Source of the DNA: Treponema vincentii
Lineage (GTDB): Bacteria; Spirochaetota; Spirochaetia; Treponematales; Treponemataceae
DNA length: 64,000 nucleotides
Direction: 5' to 3'
Assembly: GCF_010365865.1 (NCBI RefSeq)
Contig: NZ_CP048020.1
Coordinates: forward strand, 1,922,001-1,986,000
In this document: piece after piece, positions 28,948-38,160 of the stretch
How the letters are laid out: every line of letters starts with the position of its first letter
Numbering within the stretch: position 1 is the first letter of the stretch
Made by a program: the position numbers and the translations under genes
The notes under the pieces: model-generated
Seen by the model: only the letters and a program-made list of their open reading frames with translations
The model's database searches: none
Told to the model about the DNA's origin: nothing

Positions 28948-29031
28948 TCATACCATGGATTGAAGTTCTTCAACTGTGAGCGGATTCATAATCAAATCAT
29001 CTAATGTCATAGTTTTCATATCAACAGTCAT
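28948..29031 (-). CDS. Very short open frame, possible peptide or gene remnant
   Basis: A 27-codon frame beginning MTVDMKTMTLDDLIMNP and ending at 28948. It reads like the start of a small antitoxin-type protein, but there is no ribosome binding site and no partner gene. It may be the surviving 5' end of a lost gene. Apart from this, 28909-29317 contains no supported gene; it should hold the divergent promoters for the esterase operon and murQ. Confidence 0.2.
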   Translation of the reverse strand: MTVDMKTMTLDDLIMNPLTVEELQSMV

Positions 29032-29317
29032 TGAGATACTCTGCGTGTATTATATTCTGTAGATACAAGAAGTGTCAACGTAAAAAATTCACGGTGATTT
29101 TTAGTACAAAGGAGTCCCTCTATTCCGAAGGATGCGAAGCAAATCTAACCGAGTTTTTAGAGGTGCCTAAAGATATACGGAGTTTTTATATGGACTTACA
29201 CGTGTTTAGGCGTTATGATTACACGTGTGAGGTGATATATGTTGGCAAAACTTACGTTAACTTTTTAAGAATTTATCAGAATGTTCCAATAATTAATGGA
29301 AAGAGGAGTAGATTATA

Positions 29318-30220
29318 ATGAAAGAAATTCCCGTAACGGAGCAGCGCAATCCTGCTTCATATCAAATCGATACGAAAAGTACGGCAGAAATTTTGACGAT
29401 TATCAATAATGAAGATAAAAAAGTTCCCGAGGCGGTTTCGCAGGCGATTCCTCAGTTGACGCGGCTGGTCGATTGCGCGGTTGAGGTGTTTCAAAAAGGC
29501 GGGCGGCTGTTTTACCTTGGTGCGGGAACTTCCGGCCGTTTGGGGGTGTTGGACGCCTCAGAATGTCCGCCCACCTACGGCGTGTCCCCCGATATGGTGC
29601 AGGGCTTTATCGCAGGCGGCGATGCCGCGCTCCGCCGTTCCATCGAAGGCGCCGAGGATGATGAAAACCACGGTATCGATCAGCTGCGCGGCGCGGAGTT
29701 TTCGGCGTCCGATATGTTGGTCGGTATTACCGCCTCCGGTTCCGCTCCTTATGTGCTGGGAGCGCTCCGATATGCCCGTTCGCTCGGCAGCCCGACCGGT
29801 GCAATAAGCTGCAATAAAGATTCACGTACCTTTGAGCTTGCCGATTATCCCATTTATCTGCCGGTCGGGCCCGAAATCGTTACCGGCTCCACTCGAATGA
29901 AGTCCGGCACTGCGCAAAAGCTCGCGCTGAATATGATTACCACCACCGCGATGATTAGGATGGGAAAGGTCTATAATAACTTTATGATCGATCTGATGCC
30001 GGTGAACGCAAAGCTGGTGGAACGGTCGAAGCGGCTGATTAACGAGATTACCGGATGCGGGGAAGCGCGTGCCGCACGGATATTTGAGGATTCCGGACGG
30101 AAGATACGGACAGCGGTGATTATGGCCTCGCTTGAGGTATCGAAAGAGGAAGCGGAAGCGCTGCTTAAGCAGGGGAACGGCAATATCAACAATGCGCTCG
30201 ATGCGTATAAACGGCGATAA
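29318..30220 (+). CDS. murQ: N-acetylmuramic acid 6-phosphate etherase
   Basis: MurQ cleaves the D-lactyl ether of MurNAc-6-phosphate to GlcNAc-6-phosphate and D-lactate, a key step in recycling cell-wall sugars. The protein has 300 residues. The SIS-domain core LGAGTSGRLGVLDASECPPT includes the catalytic glutamate near residue 82. GITASGSAPYVLGAL and GSTRMKSGTAQKLALNM are also diagnostic. The C-terminal KEEAEALLKQGNGNINNALD is a UBA-like helical tail found in the family. GGAG precedes ATG 29318. The GlcNAc/MurNAc kinase follows after 11 bases. Confidence 0.95.
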   Translation: MKEIPVTEQRNPASYQIDTKSTAEILTIINNEDKKVPEAVSQAIPQLTRLVDCAVEVFQKGGRLFYLGAGTSGRLGVLDASECPPTYGVSPDMVQGFIAGGDAALRRSIEGAEDDENHGIDQLRGAEFSASDMLVGITASGSAPYVLGALRYARSLGSPTGAISCNKDSRTFELADYPIYLPVGPEIVTGSTRMKSGTAQKLALNMITTTAMIRMGKVYNNFMIDLMPVNAKLVERSKRLINEITGCGEARAARIFEDSGRKIRTAVIMASLEVSKEEAEALLKQGNGNINNALDAYKRR

Positions 30221-30231
30221 ACGGCATAGGT

Positions 30232-31149
30232 ATGAAGCAATTATTTTTTGGGATCGACGGAGGGGGAACACAGTCCCGGCTCGGTATCTGTGATGAAACC
30301 GATCGGCTGATTGCACAGGTAAAGGGCGGTTCTACCAACCGGTATGCGGTAGGGTTTGATGCAGCTTGCGATAATCTCCGCGACTTGATTCAAAAACTCA
30401 AAATTGAAAGCGGCATCGATGTGCAGAACTGCGCTGCAGGCTGCTTTGCTTCCGCCGGTATGAGCACGGAGCAAGAGACCGAAGATTTCCGCCGTTTTTT
30501 TACCGGCGAGGGAATCCGCTGCCCTCTGTACCTTTGCAACGATGCACTGGCCGCACTCGCAGGCGGTACCGGAACGGCGGAAGGCATTATCGTGGTGAGC
30601 GGTACCGGATCCATTGCCGCCGGCTTAGATAAAAACGGCAGAACCGCCCGCGCCGGTGGGCTTGGCCATTTGATTGGGGACGAAGGTTCCGGCTTTAAGA
30701 TAGGATTGGACGGGATTAAAGCCGCCGCCGCTGCTTTGGAACGGCGCGGAGAGCGTACCATATTGGCTCCGATGCTGTTTAACCATTACGGTGTCAACAC
30801 CATACGGGAATTATTTCCCTTTTTGTATACAAACTTTGATAAATCGAGGGTGGCCTCTTTTTCTCCCTGTGTATTTCAGGCGGCGCAGCAATCGGATGCG
30901 GTTGCAACACATATTTTGACAACGGCCGCACAAGACCTGTCGCTCCTTACCCGCAGCGTATACGGCGCTCTCTTTGACGGAACGGAGGCTGAAGTGGTAT
31001 TCTCCGGCGGCATTTTGGAACATCAATCTTCTTTTGCAAAACTGACCGCCGCATATATCTGTGATGTGTTGCCGCAGGTGCGAATTATCTGCCGCCGTTT
31101 TGAGCCGGTAGTCGGTGCGTGTATCCTTGCCCGGCTTGGCAGACAGTAA
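30232..31149 (+). CDS. murK: N-acetylglucosamine/N-acetylmuramate kinase, BadF/BadG family
   Basis: A 305-residue sugar kinase of the BadF/BadG/BcrA/BcrD ASKHA fold. Phosphate-1 motif FGIDGGGTQSRLGI at the N-terminus, phosphate-2 motif GIIVVSGTGSIAAGL near residue 120, and an adenosine motif EVVFSGGILEHQ near residue 260. The pairing with murQ points to phosphorylation of MurNAc and/or GlcNAc, as in the murQ-murK arrangement known from Clostridium. Transport is probably supplied by a PTS-independent importer; the nearby sugar ABC system is a candidate (inference). Confidence 0.82.
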   Translation: MKQLFFGIDGGGTQSRLGICDETDRLIAQVKGGSTNRYAVGFDAACDNLRDLIQKLKIESGIDVQNCAAGCFASAGMSTEQETEDFRRFFTGEGIRCPLYLCNDALAALAGGTGTAEGIIVVSGTGSIAAGLDKNGRTARAGGLGHLIGDEGSGFKIGLDGIKAAAAALERRGERTILAPMLFNHYGVNTIRELFPFLYTNFDKSRVASFSPCVFQAAQQSDAVATHILTTAAQDLSLLTRSVYGALFDGTEAEVVFSGGILEHQSSFAKLTAAYICDVLPQVRIICRRFEPVVGACILARLGRQ

Positions 31150-31253
31150 ATTTTGAGAAGGCAAATACATTTGTTCTTTCTTTTTTGATCAATATGATAT
31201 AAAATATAAAAATAATGCTTTTGTAGCCGTTTTGAATTCTGCCGGAGTTTTAC

Positions 31254-34200
31254 ATGAAAAAAGTTGTGCGGATAGTTATTCTCTCAGTTTTTGCGTTTTG
31301 CCTTTCCATAGCCTGTAAAAATTACACGGAAGATATTGAAGATTATTTAAGCTATTGGTCAGCCGGCGTATCGATTACGGAGTATCGGTTTGAGCCGCAG
31401 CCTCAAATCTATACGGAAGGTATGCAATACGTTCCCTCCAAGGCACCCGTAACCGTTACATTTACCGTGCACAACTCTAAAAACTTAGGTTTAAAAATGC
31501 CGGGAGATTCCGATGCTCCTGCCGATATTATTTCATTTCCGCATATTCCGGATGCCCCAGATAAAAGAGTTGCTGCCCCGCAGTCCGGCAATGATTATGA
31601 GTTCAAAAAAATTTCAAATACCGAGCTGACGCTTACCTATAACCCTGCCTTTTTACAAAAGTATGAATGGGGCAGAGGAGATATAACTCCTTCTATTATA
31701 CTTTATACCACGGACGGCAGAGTGTTTAAGCAAAACATTCCGTTTAAGCTCAACGTAAATACTCCTCCTCCAGCTATTGCCGAATGTGTTGTTGGACAGA
31801 CAACAACACATTTACCTTCCGAAACTTCTTATTATGTTCTGTGCTTGCAACTGTCGGATGACGATATGAAAAAAACATGCGGTAACGGACTTTTGCATGA
31901 AGATATTGCCGGTATTGAAATCAACGGAACAATATATAACCTTTCGGTTAACAGTAAACTGAAACAGCTGAAAGCACAAGCTGACAGCCCTTTTATCGAT
32001 AAAGATAAGGTAAAAAAGTTAGATACCACCGATGCGAAAGAAATTCCTTCCGATTGGACGCTGTATTTTAAAACCAAGGTTAAAGTAAAGCCGGCTAGTT
32101 CCAAAAAAGACTATACGGTTAGATTAAAGGATAAAAAAGGACTGTATTCGGAACCGGTTACGGTAGGTACTCAGGGGAAGATAGTTACCGTAACCTTTAA
32201 GCTCGCGGGCGGAAATATCAGCGGCAGTGCAGCTGATATCACCAGGACTGGTGCGCCGGAAACACCGTTGCAACCTCCAAATCCTACTAAAGACGGCTAT
32301 ACCTTCAACGACTGGAATCCTTCATTGCCTACACATCCCGTGTTCCCTGCCGCAGATACGACATACACTGCGCAGTGGACGCTAAATACCTATACCGTAA
32401 CATTTAAAGTAGACGGCGGACAGGGCTCTCTAACAGGCACACATAACAGCACATCTAAGGTAGCGAGCGGTTCAACTGAGATGAAATTTGAATCAGTTCC
32501 GCATAATAGTACGATAACCTTTACCGCTACGCCGAGTGGTGGTTGGGAAGTAGAAAAATGGATGCTTGACGGCAATGAAGTCCCCGGCCATACAAATACG
32601 AGTTATACTCTTTCCAATGTAACCGGCAATAAAACCGTAAAGGTGAAGTTTAAGGCAGTTGGCGGTCAGGGACCGACAATAGAGGCAACTAGTTGGGAAG
32701 AGTTACGGGCTAAAGTGCAAAGTGCTACCGAGGGCACTATTATCGAAATAGCACAGAATCTTACCTACAACATATCTCATGCAGTCGGCAAGGACTCTAT
32801 AATCGAGGTAAATAATAATATCACCATAAAATCAAAAGGCAGCGGTACGTATACTTTGAATGCAGGTGGTAAGGGAGCTGATAGTGAGCAATCCAATGCC
32901 AAGAGTACCGGTATTTTTGAGGTGAGTGGCAACAAAACCTTAACGCTTGAAAATTTAATTTTAACCAAGACCGAAAAATATGCCGTCTATGTTGACCATA
33001 ATAGTTCCCTTACAATGAAGAATGTAACGATTAATAACTGTAAGACCCAATATAATGTAGCCGGTATTTATTTTAATAAAGGTAAAGATTTAAAGCTTGA
33101 AAACTGCGAAATAAATCTTTGTAAAGGCAAAGGTTCCGCTTCTTCCGGTGGTATATATATTCAAGAGCCGAAAGGAACGGTGAGCATAAAAGACACGATA
33201 ATTAAAAATTGCAAAACCAAAGAGAATGGTAGTGGCACCGGCGGCGGTATATATCTGTATAAAGCAGCCGGTACTTTGGAAAATGTAAAGGTTGATAGCT
33301 GTAGTGCGAAAAGCGGCGGCGGAATATACGTCAAAGGTGGAACTCTTACTATAACCGGCGGATCTTTTATAAATAATTCAACTGGGGGCACAGGTCAGAG
33401 CGACGGGGGCGGGGCTATTTATAACGAAGGCGCTAAAGTTACTATAATAGGATGTACCATCGGCGACGATGATTCAAGAAAAGGTAACCTCGCGGTACAG
33501 GGCGGTGGTATCTTTGTTGATGGAGGTGCCGAATGTATTTTAGAAGCAGGTACAAAAATCATCGGTAACGGCACAATTGGGCTGGGAACAGGCACGGGTA
33601 ACGGCGGTGGTGTGTATGTCGCGGGGAATAGTTCCCTTAAAATGGAGAATGTAACGATTAAAAACTGTGAAGCAACCGGCACAGATAGTGCCGGCGGCGG
33701 TGTATATCTGTATAAAGGAACATGTACGCTGGAAAAGGTGATTGTTGAAGGGTGTAAAGCACCGAAAGGCGGGGGTATATTCGTCAGCGAGGAGGCTGAG
33801 TGTATTCTCAAACAGGACGTAAAAATTCTCCAAAATGTGGCAATGGGTACCAATAGCAACGGTGGCGGTATTTTTGTAGATAAAGATTCAGGCGATATTA
33901 AACTCGGTACATTAACTATCAATGGGTCTAGCGAGAAACCTGTTATCATCTCTAAAAATACGGCTGATTACGGCGGGGGCGTGTATAACCGTGGAACGGC
34001 AGCTATTAACCATGCTGAGATAAAGGATAACAACGTACAATACCACGGTGGCGGAATGGTTAATGCAGGAACGTGTACGATGGACAGTGTTAGGATAGAG
34101 AATAATGAAGCTTCTAACCAGAATAGCAACGTTGGAAATGGAGGCGGTATCTATAGCGATAAAAAGCTTACGCTTAAAGATACTACCGTTATCGGCAACA

Positions 34201-34562
34201 CTGCCAAAAGGGACGGAGGGGCTATATATATTGACGATTCGGTCTTCAATATGTCGGGTTCTACGGTTATTAATGTTGAACCAAGCGGAGGAGCCACTGG
34301 CCCAAGCAAGAATGACATATATTTGACGAATACTGCCTTTATCACGCTGACCGGTGCGCTAACCGCTACGGAAAATATTGCACGTATCACGTTAAACAGT
34401 TTAGGCGGTTATAAAAACAACCGAGAAATAGTGAAGGGCGATTCCGGTTTTACTATTCCATCAGGCTACGAAAATAAATTTACGATAACGGATAAAATAG
34501 GCAACCCTCAGCACTGGAAACTTATTTATCAAAGTAATGCGTTAAAGCTTAAGAAGAACTAA
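31254..34562 (+). CDS. Large surface lipoprotein with InlB-type repeats and right-handed beta-helix
   Basis: A 1102-residue lipoprotein: signal VVRIVILSVFAFCLSIAC gives lipid-modified Cys21. Residues about 310-378 form a Listeria-Bacteroides (InlB B-type) repeat with GYTFNDWNPSLPT and YTAQW; residues about 380-470 form a second repeat (YTVTFKVDGG, GGWEVEKWMLDG). Residues about 490-1060 are short Gly-Gly-rich turns (GGGIYLYKAAG, GGGIYVKGG, GGGVYLYKG, GGGIFVD) that mark a right-handed parallel beta-helix of the polymorphic outer-membrane repeat type. Such proteins are usually surface exposed and adhesive. GGAG precedes ATG 31254. It has its own promoter region and no operon partners. Repetitive sequence makes it prone to recombination. 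Confidence 0.85.
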   Translation: MKKVVRIVILSVFAFCLSIACKNYTEDIEDYLSYWSAGVSITEYRFEPQPQIYTEGMQYVPSKAPVTVTFTVHNSKNLGLKMPGDSDAPADIISFPHIPDAPDKRVAAPQSGNDYEFKKISNTELTLTYNPAFLQKYEWGRGDITPSIILYTTDGRVFKQNIPFKLNVNTPPPAIAECVVGQTTTHLPSETSYYVLCLQLSDDDMKKTCGNGLLHEDIAGIEINGTIYNLSVNSKLKQLKAQADSPFIDKDKVKKLDTTDAKEIPSDWTLYFKTKVKVKPASSKKDYTVRLKDKKGLYSEPVTVGTQGKIVTVTFKLAGGNISGSAADITRTGAPETPLQPPNPTKDGYTFNDWNPSLPTHPVFPAADTTYTAQWTLNTYTVTFKVDGGQGSLTGTHNSTSKVASGSTEMKFESVPHNSTITFTATPSGGWEVEKWMLDGNEVPGHTNTSYTLSNVTGNKTVKVKFKAVGGQGPTIEATSWEELRAKVQSATEGTIIEIAQNLTYNISHAVGKDSIIEVNNNITIKSKGSGTYTLNAGGKGADSEQSNAKSTGIFEVSGNKTLTLENLILTKTEKYAVYVDHNSSLTMKNVTINNCKTQYNVAGIYFNKGKDLKLENCEINLCKGKGSASSGGIYIQEPKGTVSIKDTIIKNCKTKENGSGTGGGIYLYKAAGTLENVKVDSCSAKSGGGIYVKGGTLTITGGSFINNSTGGTGQSDGGGAIYNEGAKVTIIGCTIGDDDSRKGNLAVQGGGIFVDGGAECILEAGTKIIGNGTIGLGTGTGNGGGVYVAGNSSLKMENVTIKNCEATGTDSAGGGVYLYKGTCTLEKVIVEGCKAPKGGGIFVSEEAECILKQDVKILQNVAMGTNSNGGGIFVDKDSGDIKLGTLTINGSSEKPVIISKNTADYGGGVYNRGTAAINHAEIKDNNVQYHGGGMVNAGTCTMDSVRIENNEASNQNSNVGNGGGIYSDKKLTLKDTTVIGNTAKRDGGAIYIDDSVFNMSGSTVINVEPSGGATGPSKNDIYLTNTAFITLTGALTATENIARITLNSLGGYKNNREIVKGDSGFTIPSGYENKFTITDKIGNPQHWKLIYQSNALKLKKN

Positions 34563-34835
34563 ACTTTCTCTTCGCGGCTGTGCGGTTTTTCTTTGCATTT
34601 TCTTGCAATTCCGTGTATAGTATCCGCAAATATGGTAAAGCAATCGCATCAGTTTTTTTTAGGCAACCTCACAGAATAATCAAGACCATTCAACCAGGAC
34701 TGTCATGGATGGCATCGTTGAAAAATGTACATCCGTGTACAACAGTTGAAGATGGTTCAAATGGTCTCACGGCCTTAATTATTCTGCGGAAGAGATTCAA
34801 AAAAACTCTGGTGTGCTTATCCTGAACACACGGCT
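34563..34835. repeat. Repeat region matching the 26.5-kb array in inverse orientation
   Basis: TGTACAACAGTTGAAGATGG and the following TTCAAATGGTCTCAC (about 34733-34771), plus AATTATTCTGCGGAA, match the reverse complement of about 26513-26580 with a few changes. Further on, GTGTGCTTATCCT is the inverse of AGGATAAGCACAC at 6509. The ATCCGT loop module is present again. No gene is supported here; xerD begins just after. Confidence 0.65.
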
Positions 34836-35738
34836 ATGACGGAAATACAATTACGGGCATTTTACGGATATTTAATCTCGGCGGAGGCGCGTGCGCAGCT
34901 GACCGCTAAAACGTATCTCAATACGCTGCGACTTTTTCAGCAGCAGCTGGGCGAGGAGCGCCTTATCGAAGATGCTTCCCAAGACGACTGTATCGGGTTT
35001 CTCCTTGCGCGGGCGGCAGAAGGGGTAACGGGAAGGACACTTGCGAAAGATCAGGCGGCGCTCCGCTCCTTTTACCGATTTTTGCAGCTGGAAAACGTCC
35101 GCGCCGATAATCCCGCAGAACAGCTGGAAAGTCCCCGCCGCGAAAAAAACTTGCCGCGGGCGCTTGAACCCGATGAAGTAGATAAGCTCTTAGAAGCTAT
35201 TCCGCTGGATACACCGAACGGTATCCGTGACCGCGCTCTGTTTGAACTTATCTACTCGGCGGGGCTGCGCGTAAGCGAAGCGGTAACGCTTTCGCTGGAG
35301 GATATTTTCTTTAACGAGCAGTTGCTAAAAGTTCACGGCAAGGGGGGCAAGGAGCGCATCATCCCCTTCGGTTCGCAGGCAGGAACGCGACTCGCTGCTT
35401 ATTTAAAAACGGCACGCTCGCTTCTTTTAAAACCGGCACACCGTGAAAACACCGAAACCACCGGAGCGGTGTTCTTAAATCACCATGGCGAACGGCTTAG
35501 CCGTAAAGGTATTTGGAAACGTTTACAAGAAATCGAACAACTGAGCGGCGTTACCACAAAAATCCACACACTCCGTCACTCGTATGCGACACATCTACTC
35601 GCAGGCGGTGCCGACCTCCGTTCTGTCCAATGCCTCCTCGGTCATGCAAGCATCGCCACTACTCAAATTTACACCCATATCGAAGACAAGGATTTGGAAG
35701 CCTACCATCATAAATTTTTTGGAAATAAAAACGACTAA
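34836..35738 (+). CDS. xerD: Site-specific tyrosine recombinase XerD
   Basis: A 300-residue XerC/D recombinase. The N-terminal SAM-like domain contains TAKTYLNTLRLFQQQL. The catalytic domain has arginine I in SAGLRVSEAVTL (about residue 146), lysine in VHGKGGKERIIP, HTLRHSYATHLL (about 244-255), GHASIATTQIYTH with the tyrosine nucleophile near residue 280. Length and the complete R-K-H-R-H-Y set indicate a chromosome-dimer resolution enzyme rather than a phage integrase. The ATG lacks an obvious ribosome binding site. Confidence 0.9.
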   Translation: MTEIQLRAFYGYLISAEARAQLTAKTYLNTLRLFQQQLGEERLIEDASQDDCIGFLLARAAEGVTGRTLAKDQAALRSFYRFLQLENVRADNPAEQLESPRREKNLPRALEPDEVDKLLEAIPLDTPNGIRDRALFELIYSAGLRVSEAVTLSLEDIFFNEQLLKVHGKGGKERIIPFGSQAGTRLAAYLKTARSLLLKPAHRENTETTGAVFLNHHGERLSRKGIWKRLQEIEQLSGVTTKIHTLRHSYATHLLAGGADLRSVQCLLGHASIATTQIYTHIEDKDLEAYHHKFFGNKND

Positions 35739-35856
35739 CCACAAAGCTCAATGCAATTACCCTGTACACCGAAACTATCCTATTGCGCCGAAAGCGGTAA
35801 AAATGCTACAGTGTGGAAATTTTGGGCAAGTGCCGACGATCCGCTCGGAACTGCCT

Positions 35857-35914
35857 GCATTTCAAGGTAACCTGTTCTGAAACTTCCGTTTCAGAACAGG
35901 TTACCTTGAAATGC
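35857..35914. promoter_or_regulatory. 58-bp perfect palindrome upstream of uracil permease
   Basis: Two 27-base arms (35857-35883 and 35888-35914) pair perfectly around a TTCC loop. The left arm starts GCATTTCAAGGTAACC and ends TTCTGAAAC. The palindrome ends 21 bases before the uraA start codon and begins 119 bases after the xerD stop. It could terminate xerD, control uraA, or be a repeat insertion. There is no T-tract on either side. Confidence 0.75.
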
Positions 35915-35934
35915 GATGTTAGATGGAGGTCTTG

Positions 35935-37189
35935 ATGAAAAAAATCTATCAGGTAGATGAAAAAGTACCGGCTAGCCTTTTCCTTCCGCTTAGCCTGCAG
36001 CACACGTTTGCAATGTTCGGTGCATCGGTTCTGGTTCCCATCATTTTCCAAATTGATCCGGGCATAGTTCTGCTGATGAATGGAGTAGGAACACTGCTTT
36101 TCATCCTTATCGGAAAGGGGAAAGGCTCCGGCTTACCTCGGTTCCAGCTTCGCGTTTTTAGGGCCGGCCGGTTTGATTATCTCTAGCATGGGGTTCCAAT
36201 ATGCACTCGGCGCTTTTGTAGTAACGGGATTACTCGGCTGTCTGATTGCGCTGATTATCTATAAATTCGGCTCATCTTGGATCAATATTATTCTTCCTCC
36301 TGCGGCAATGGGTTCGGTTGTTGCGCTCATCGGATTTGAGCTGGTAGGCCTTACCGTCCGTGGCGGCAACATCGGCGCTAATATTATGACCGATAACGTT
36401 ACTACAGCGGATATCACGGTATTTTTTATCACGCTCGGTTTTGCGGTATTCGGATCTGTCCTCTTTAGAGGTTTCTTTTCCACCATTCCGATCCTGATCG
36501 CAATTATCGCCGGATACACGGCTTCCGTCTTCTTCGGATTGGTCGATTTTACACCGATTAAAGAAGCAGGCATTTTCACCCTACCCCACTTCCAATTACC
36601 CAAATTCGACATCAAAGCAATTTTAACGATGTTGCCGGTACTGCTGGTTATCACAAGCGAGCACATCAGTCATCAGGTCGTTACATCGAATATCATTAAA
36701 CGAGACCTTATTAAAGATCCCGGATTGCATCGTACCATCTTTGCAGATAATTTCTCCACTGCACTTTCGGGTATGGTTGGCGGCGTTCCCACGACAACAT
36801 ACGGTGAAAATATCGGCGTTATGGCAGTTACCGGCGTATACAGCGTGTACGTTATCGGCGGAGCTGCAGCCATTTCCATCCTGATGGCTTTTATCAGTCC
36901 GCTTGCAGCAATTATCCAAACCATACCGGGTGATGTTATCGGCGGTGTAACATTCCTTCTCTATGGTATGATTGGCGCCTCCGGTATCCGACTCTTGGTT
37001 GACTCAAAAATCGACTACTCCAAGCCGAAAAACCTTATGCTAACCTCCGTTATCTTCACAACAGGATTAAGCGGTGTATCCATTAGACTGGGGCAAATCG
37101 AGTTTAAAGGAATGGTACTTGCGTCCGCCGTCGCGGTGTTGATGAGTTTAATCTTTTATCTCTTTGAAAAAGTAAACGCTTTAGAATAG
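35935..37189 (+). pseudogene. uraA: Uracil permease (NCS2 family), one +1 frameshift
   Basis: A nucleobase:cation symporter of the UraA/PyrP type. The N-terminus reads LPLSLQHTFAMFGASVLVPI, diagnostic of the family. The frame then breaks near 36117-36125; dropping one base in the G4 run 36117-36120 (or the GG at 36124) gives GKGKAPAYLGSSFAFLGPAG and continues into the second frame, which contains TTTYGENIGVMAVTGVYS. The restored protein has 417 residues, the usual size. ATG 35935 has GGAGG 6 bases upstream. Interpreted as an intact gene with a base-calling error, though a recent pseudogene is possible. Confidence 0.85.
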
Positions 37190-37230
37190 ACCTGTTCGAT
37201 AACTGCGTTGTCGAACCCACACATTCGGAC

Positions 37231-37266
37231 AAAAAAAGACCGCAAGATTTCTCTCACGGTCTTTTG
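37231..37266. terminator. Bidirectional terminator between uraA and rpsD
   Basis: AAAAAAAGACCG (from 37231) pairs with CGGTCTTTTG (to about 37266). The stem is GACCG-rich and flanked by A and T tracts on both sides, as expected for a terminator used by two convergent genes. Confidence 0.8.
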
Positions 37267-37321
37267 TTCGGATACTTATACGGATCACTAAAACTTCGGT
37301 TTTTAGTGAATCCTTTCTATA

Positions 37322-37937
37322 CTACCGAGAATAGAATTCGACGACGTACTGGATATTTCCAACCGGTTGAATATCGGCGGGAGTAGGAAGTGCCGTTACC
37401 GTTGCAGATAAGTTTTCATCATTAACGGAAAGCCACCCTCCCTTTGAACCTTGTACGGTGCTTAAGTTGTGCCGGATAAGATTTTGGAAGCCTTTCTTGT
37501 CTTTTGTCGTGATGACATCACCGACTTTAACCCGCATGGACGGGATATTTGCCGGTTTACCATTCAGTAAGAAATAAGCATGAGAAACCATCTGACGCGC
37601 CTGTGCACGACTTACCGCAAATCCCATGCGATAAATGGTATTATCCAACCGCTGTTCCATTAAGGAGAGCATATTATCACCGGTAACACCGGACATCTTA
37701 AATGCTTTTTGGAACAGATTACTGAACTGACGCTCAGACATACCATACGCAAAGCGGAATTTCTGTTTTTTCTTTTAACTGTTCGCCGTAAACGGAAAGT
37801 TTTCCGCGTTGTTTAGCGCCGCGTTCCTTGCCGGGAGCATTCGGTTTTTTATCCAATAACTTACTGTATTTGGGATTTCCAAAAATATTTGATCCGAACC
37901 GGCGGACCAATTTACCTTTCGGCTGTCTCGTTGCCAT
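37322..37937 (-). CDS. rpsD: 30S ribosomal protein S4, one apparent +1 frameshift
   Basis: S4 nucleates 30S assembly and binds 16S rRNA. The first 67 codons encode GKLVRRFGSNIFGNPKYSKL and RGKLSVYGEQLKEK; the next frame starts at SERQFSNLFQKAF and carries the S4 RNA-binding domain (LDNTIYRMGFAVSRAQARQM, NGKPANIPSMRVKVGD). The two frames join at a run of six (37766-37771). With one base fewer the sequence is KLKEKQKFRFAYGMSERQF-like and the protein has 204 residues, the normal length. Because S4 is essential, this extra base is almost surely a sequence error. GAGGTG lies before ATG 37937. Confidence 0.9.
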
Positions 37938-38120
37938 TTTTCACCTCGTAAATCTAATAAGAACACCGCAGCGGTGTTACAGTAGTCTCTTTTATTAGGG
38001 AACGATAAAAAAAAGAGCATGGCAAACGCCCAAAACCGCATTTGATTATCAGCGTTTACCGGATCATGCTTACCGTACTTCATCGAGATGAAAGCCGCGT
38101 ACGGCAGGACATAACGATAT

Positions 38121-38150
38121 AGTCTATCTCAAAAAACCGACTTGTGTCAA
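38121..38150 (-). promoter_or_regulatory. Probable rpsD promoter
   Basis: On the minus strand TTGACA (38150-38145) and TAGACT (38126-38121) are 18 bases apart, a good sigma-70 pattern. The transcript would have a leader of about 180 bases before rpsD. An open frame in that leader (from 38083) overlaps rpsD and is probably not a gene. Confidence 0.5.
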
Positions 38151-38160
38151 CGGTTGCTTT

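Noticed and set aside
29031..29318. Plus-strand frame of 95 residues before murQ
   Set aside because: No ribosome binding site, cysteine/arginine-rich start and no recognisable protein. It ends at the first base of murQ by chance; treated as intergenic.
37775..38083. Minus-strand frame of 102 residues overlapping rpsD
   Set aside because: It runs through the rpsD leader and its coding region in another frame. The leader part alone could at most be a short peptide; no support seen.
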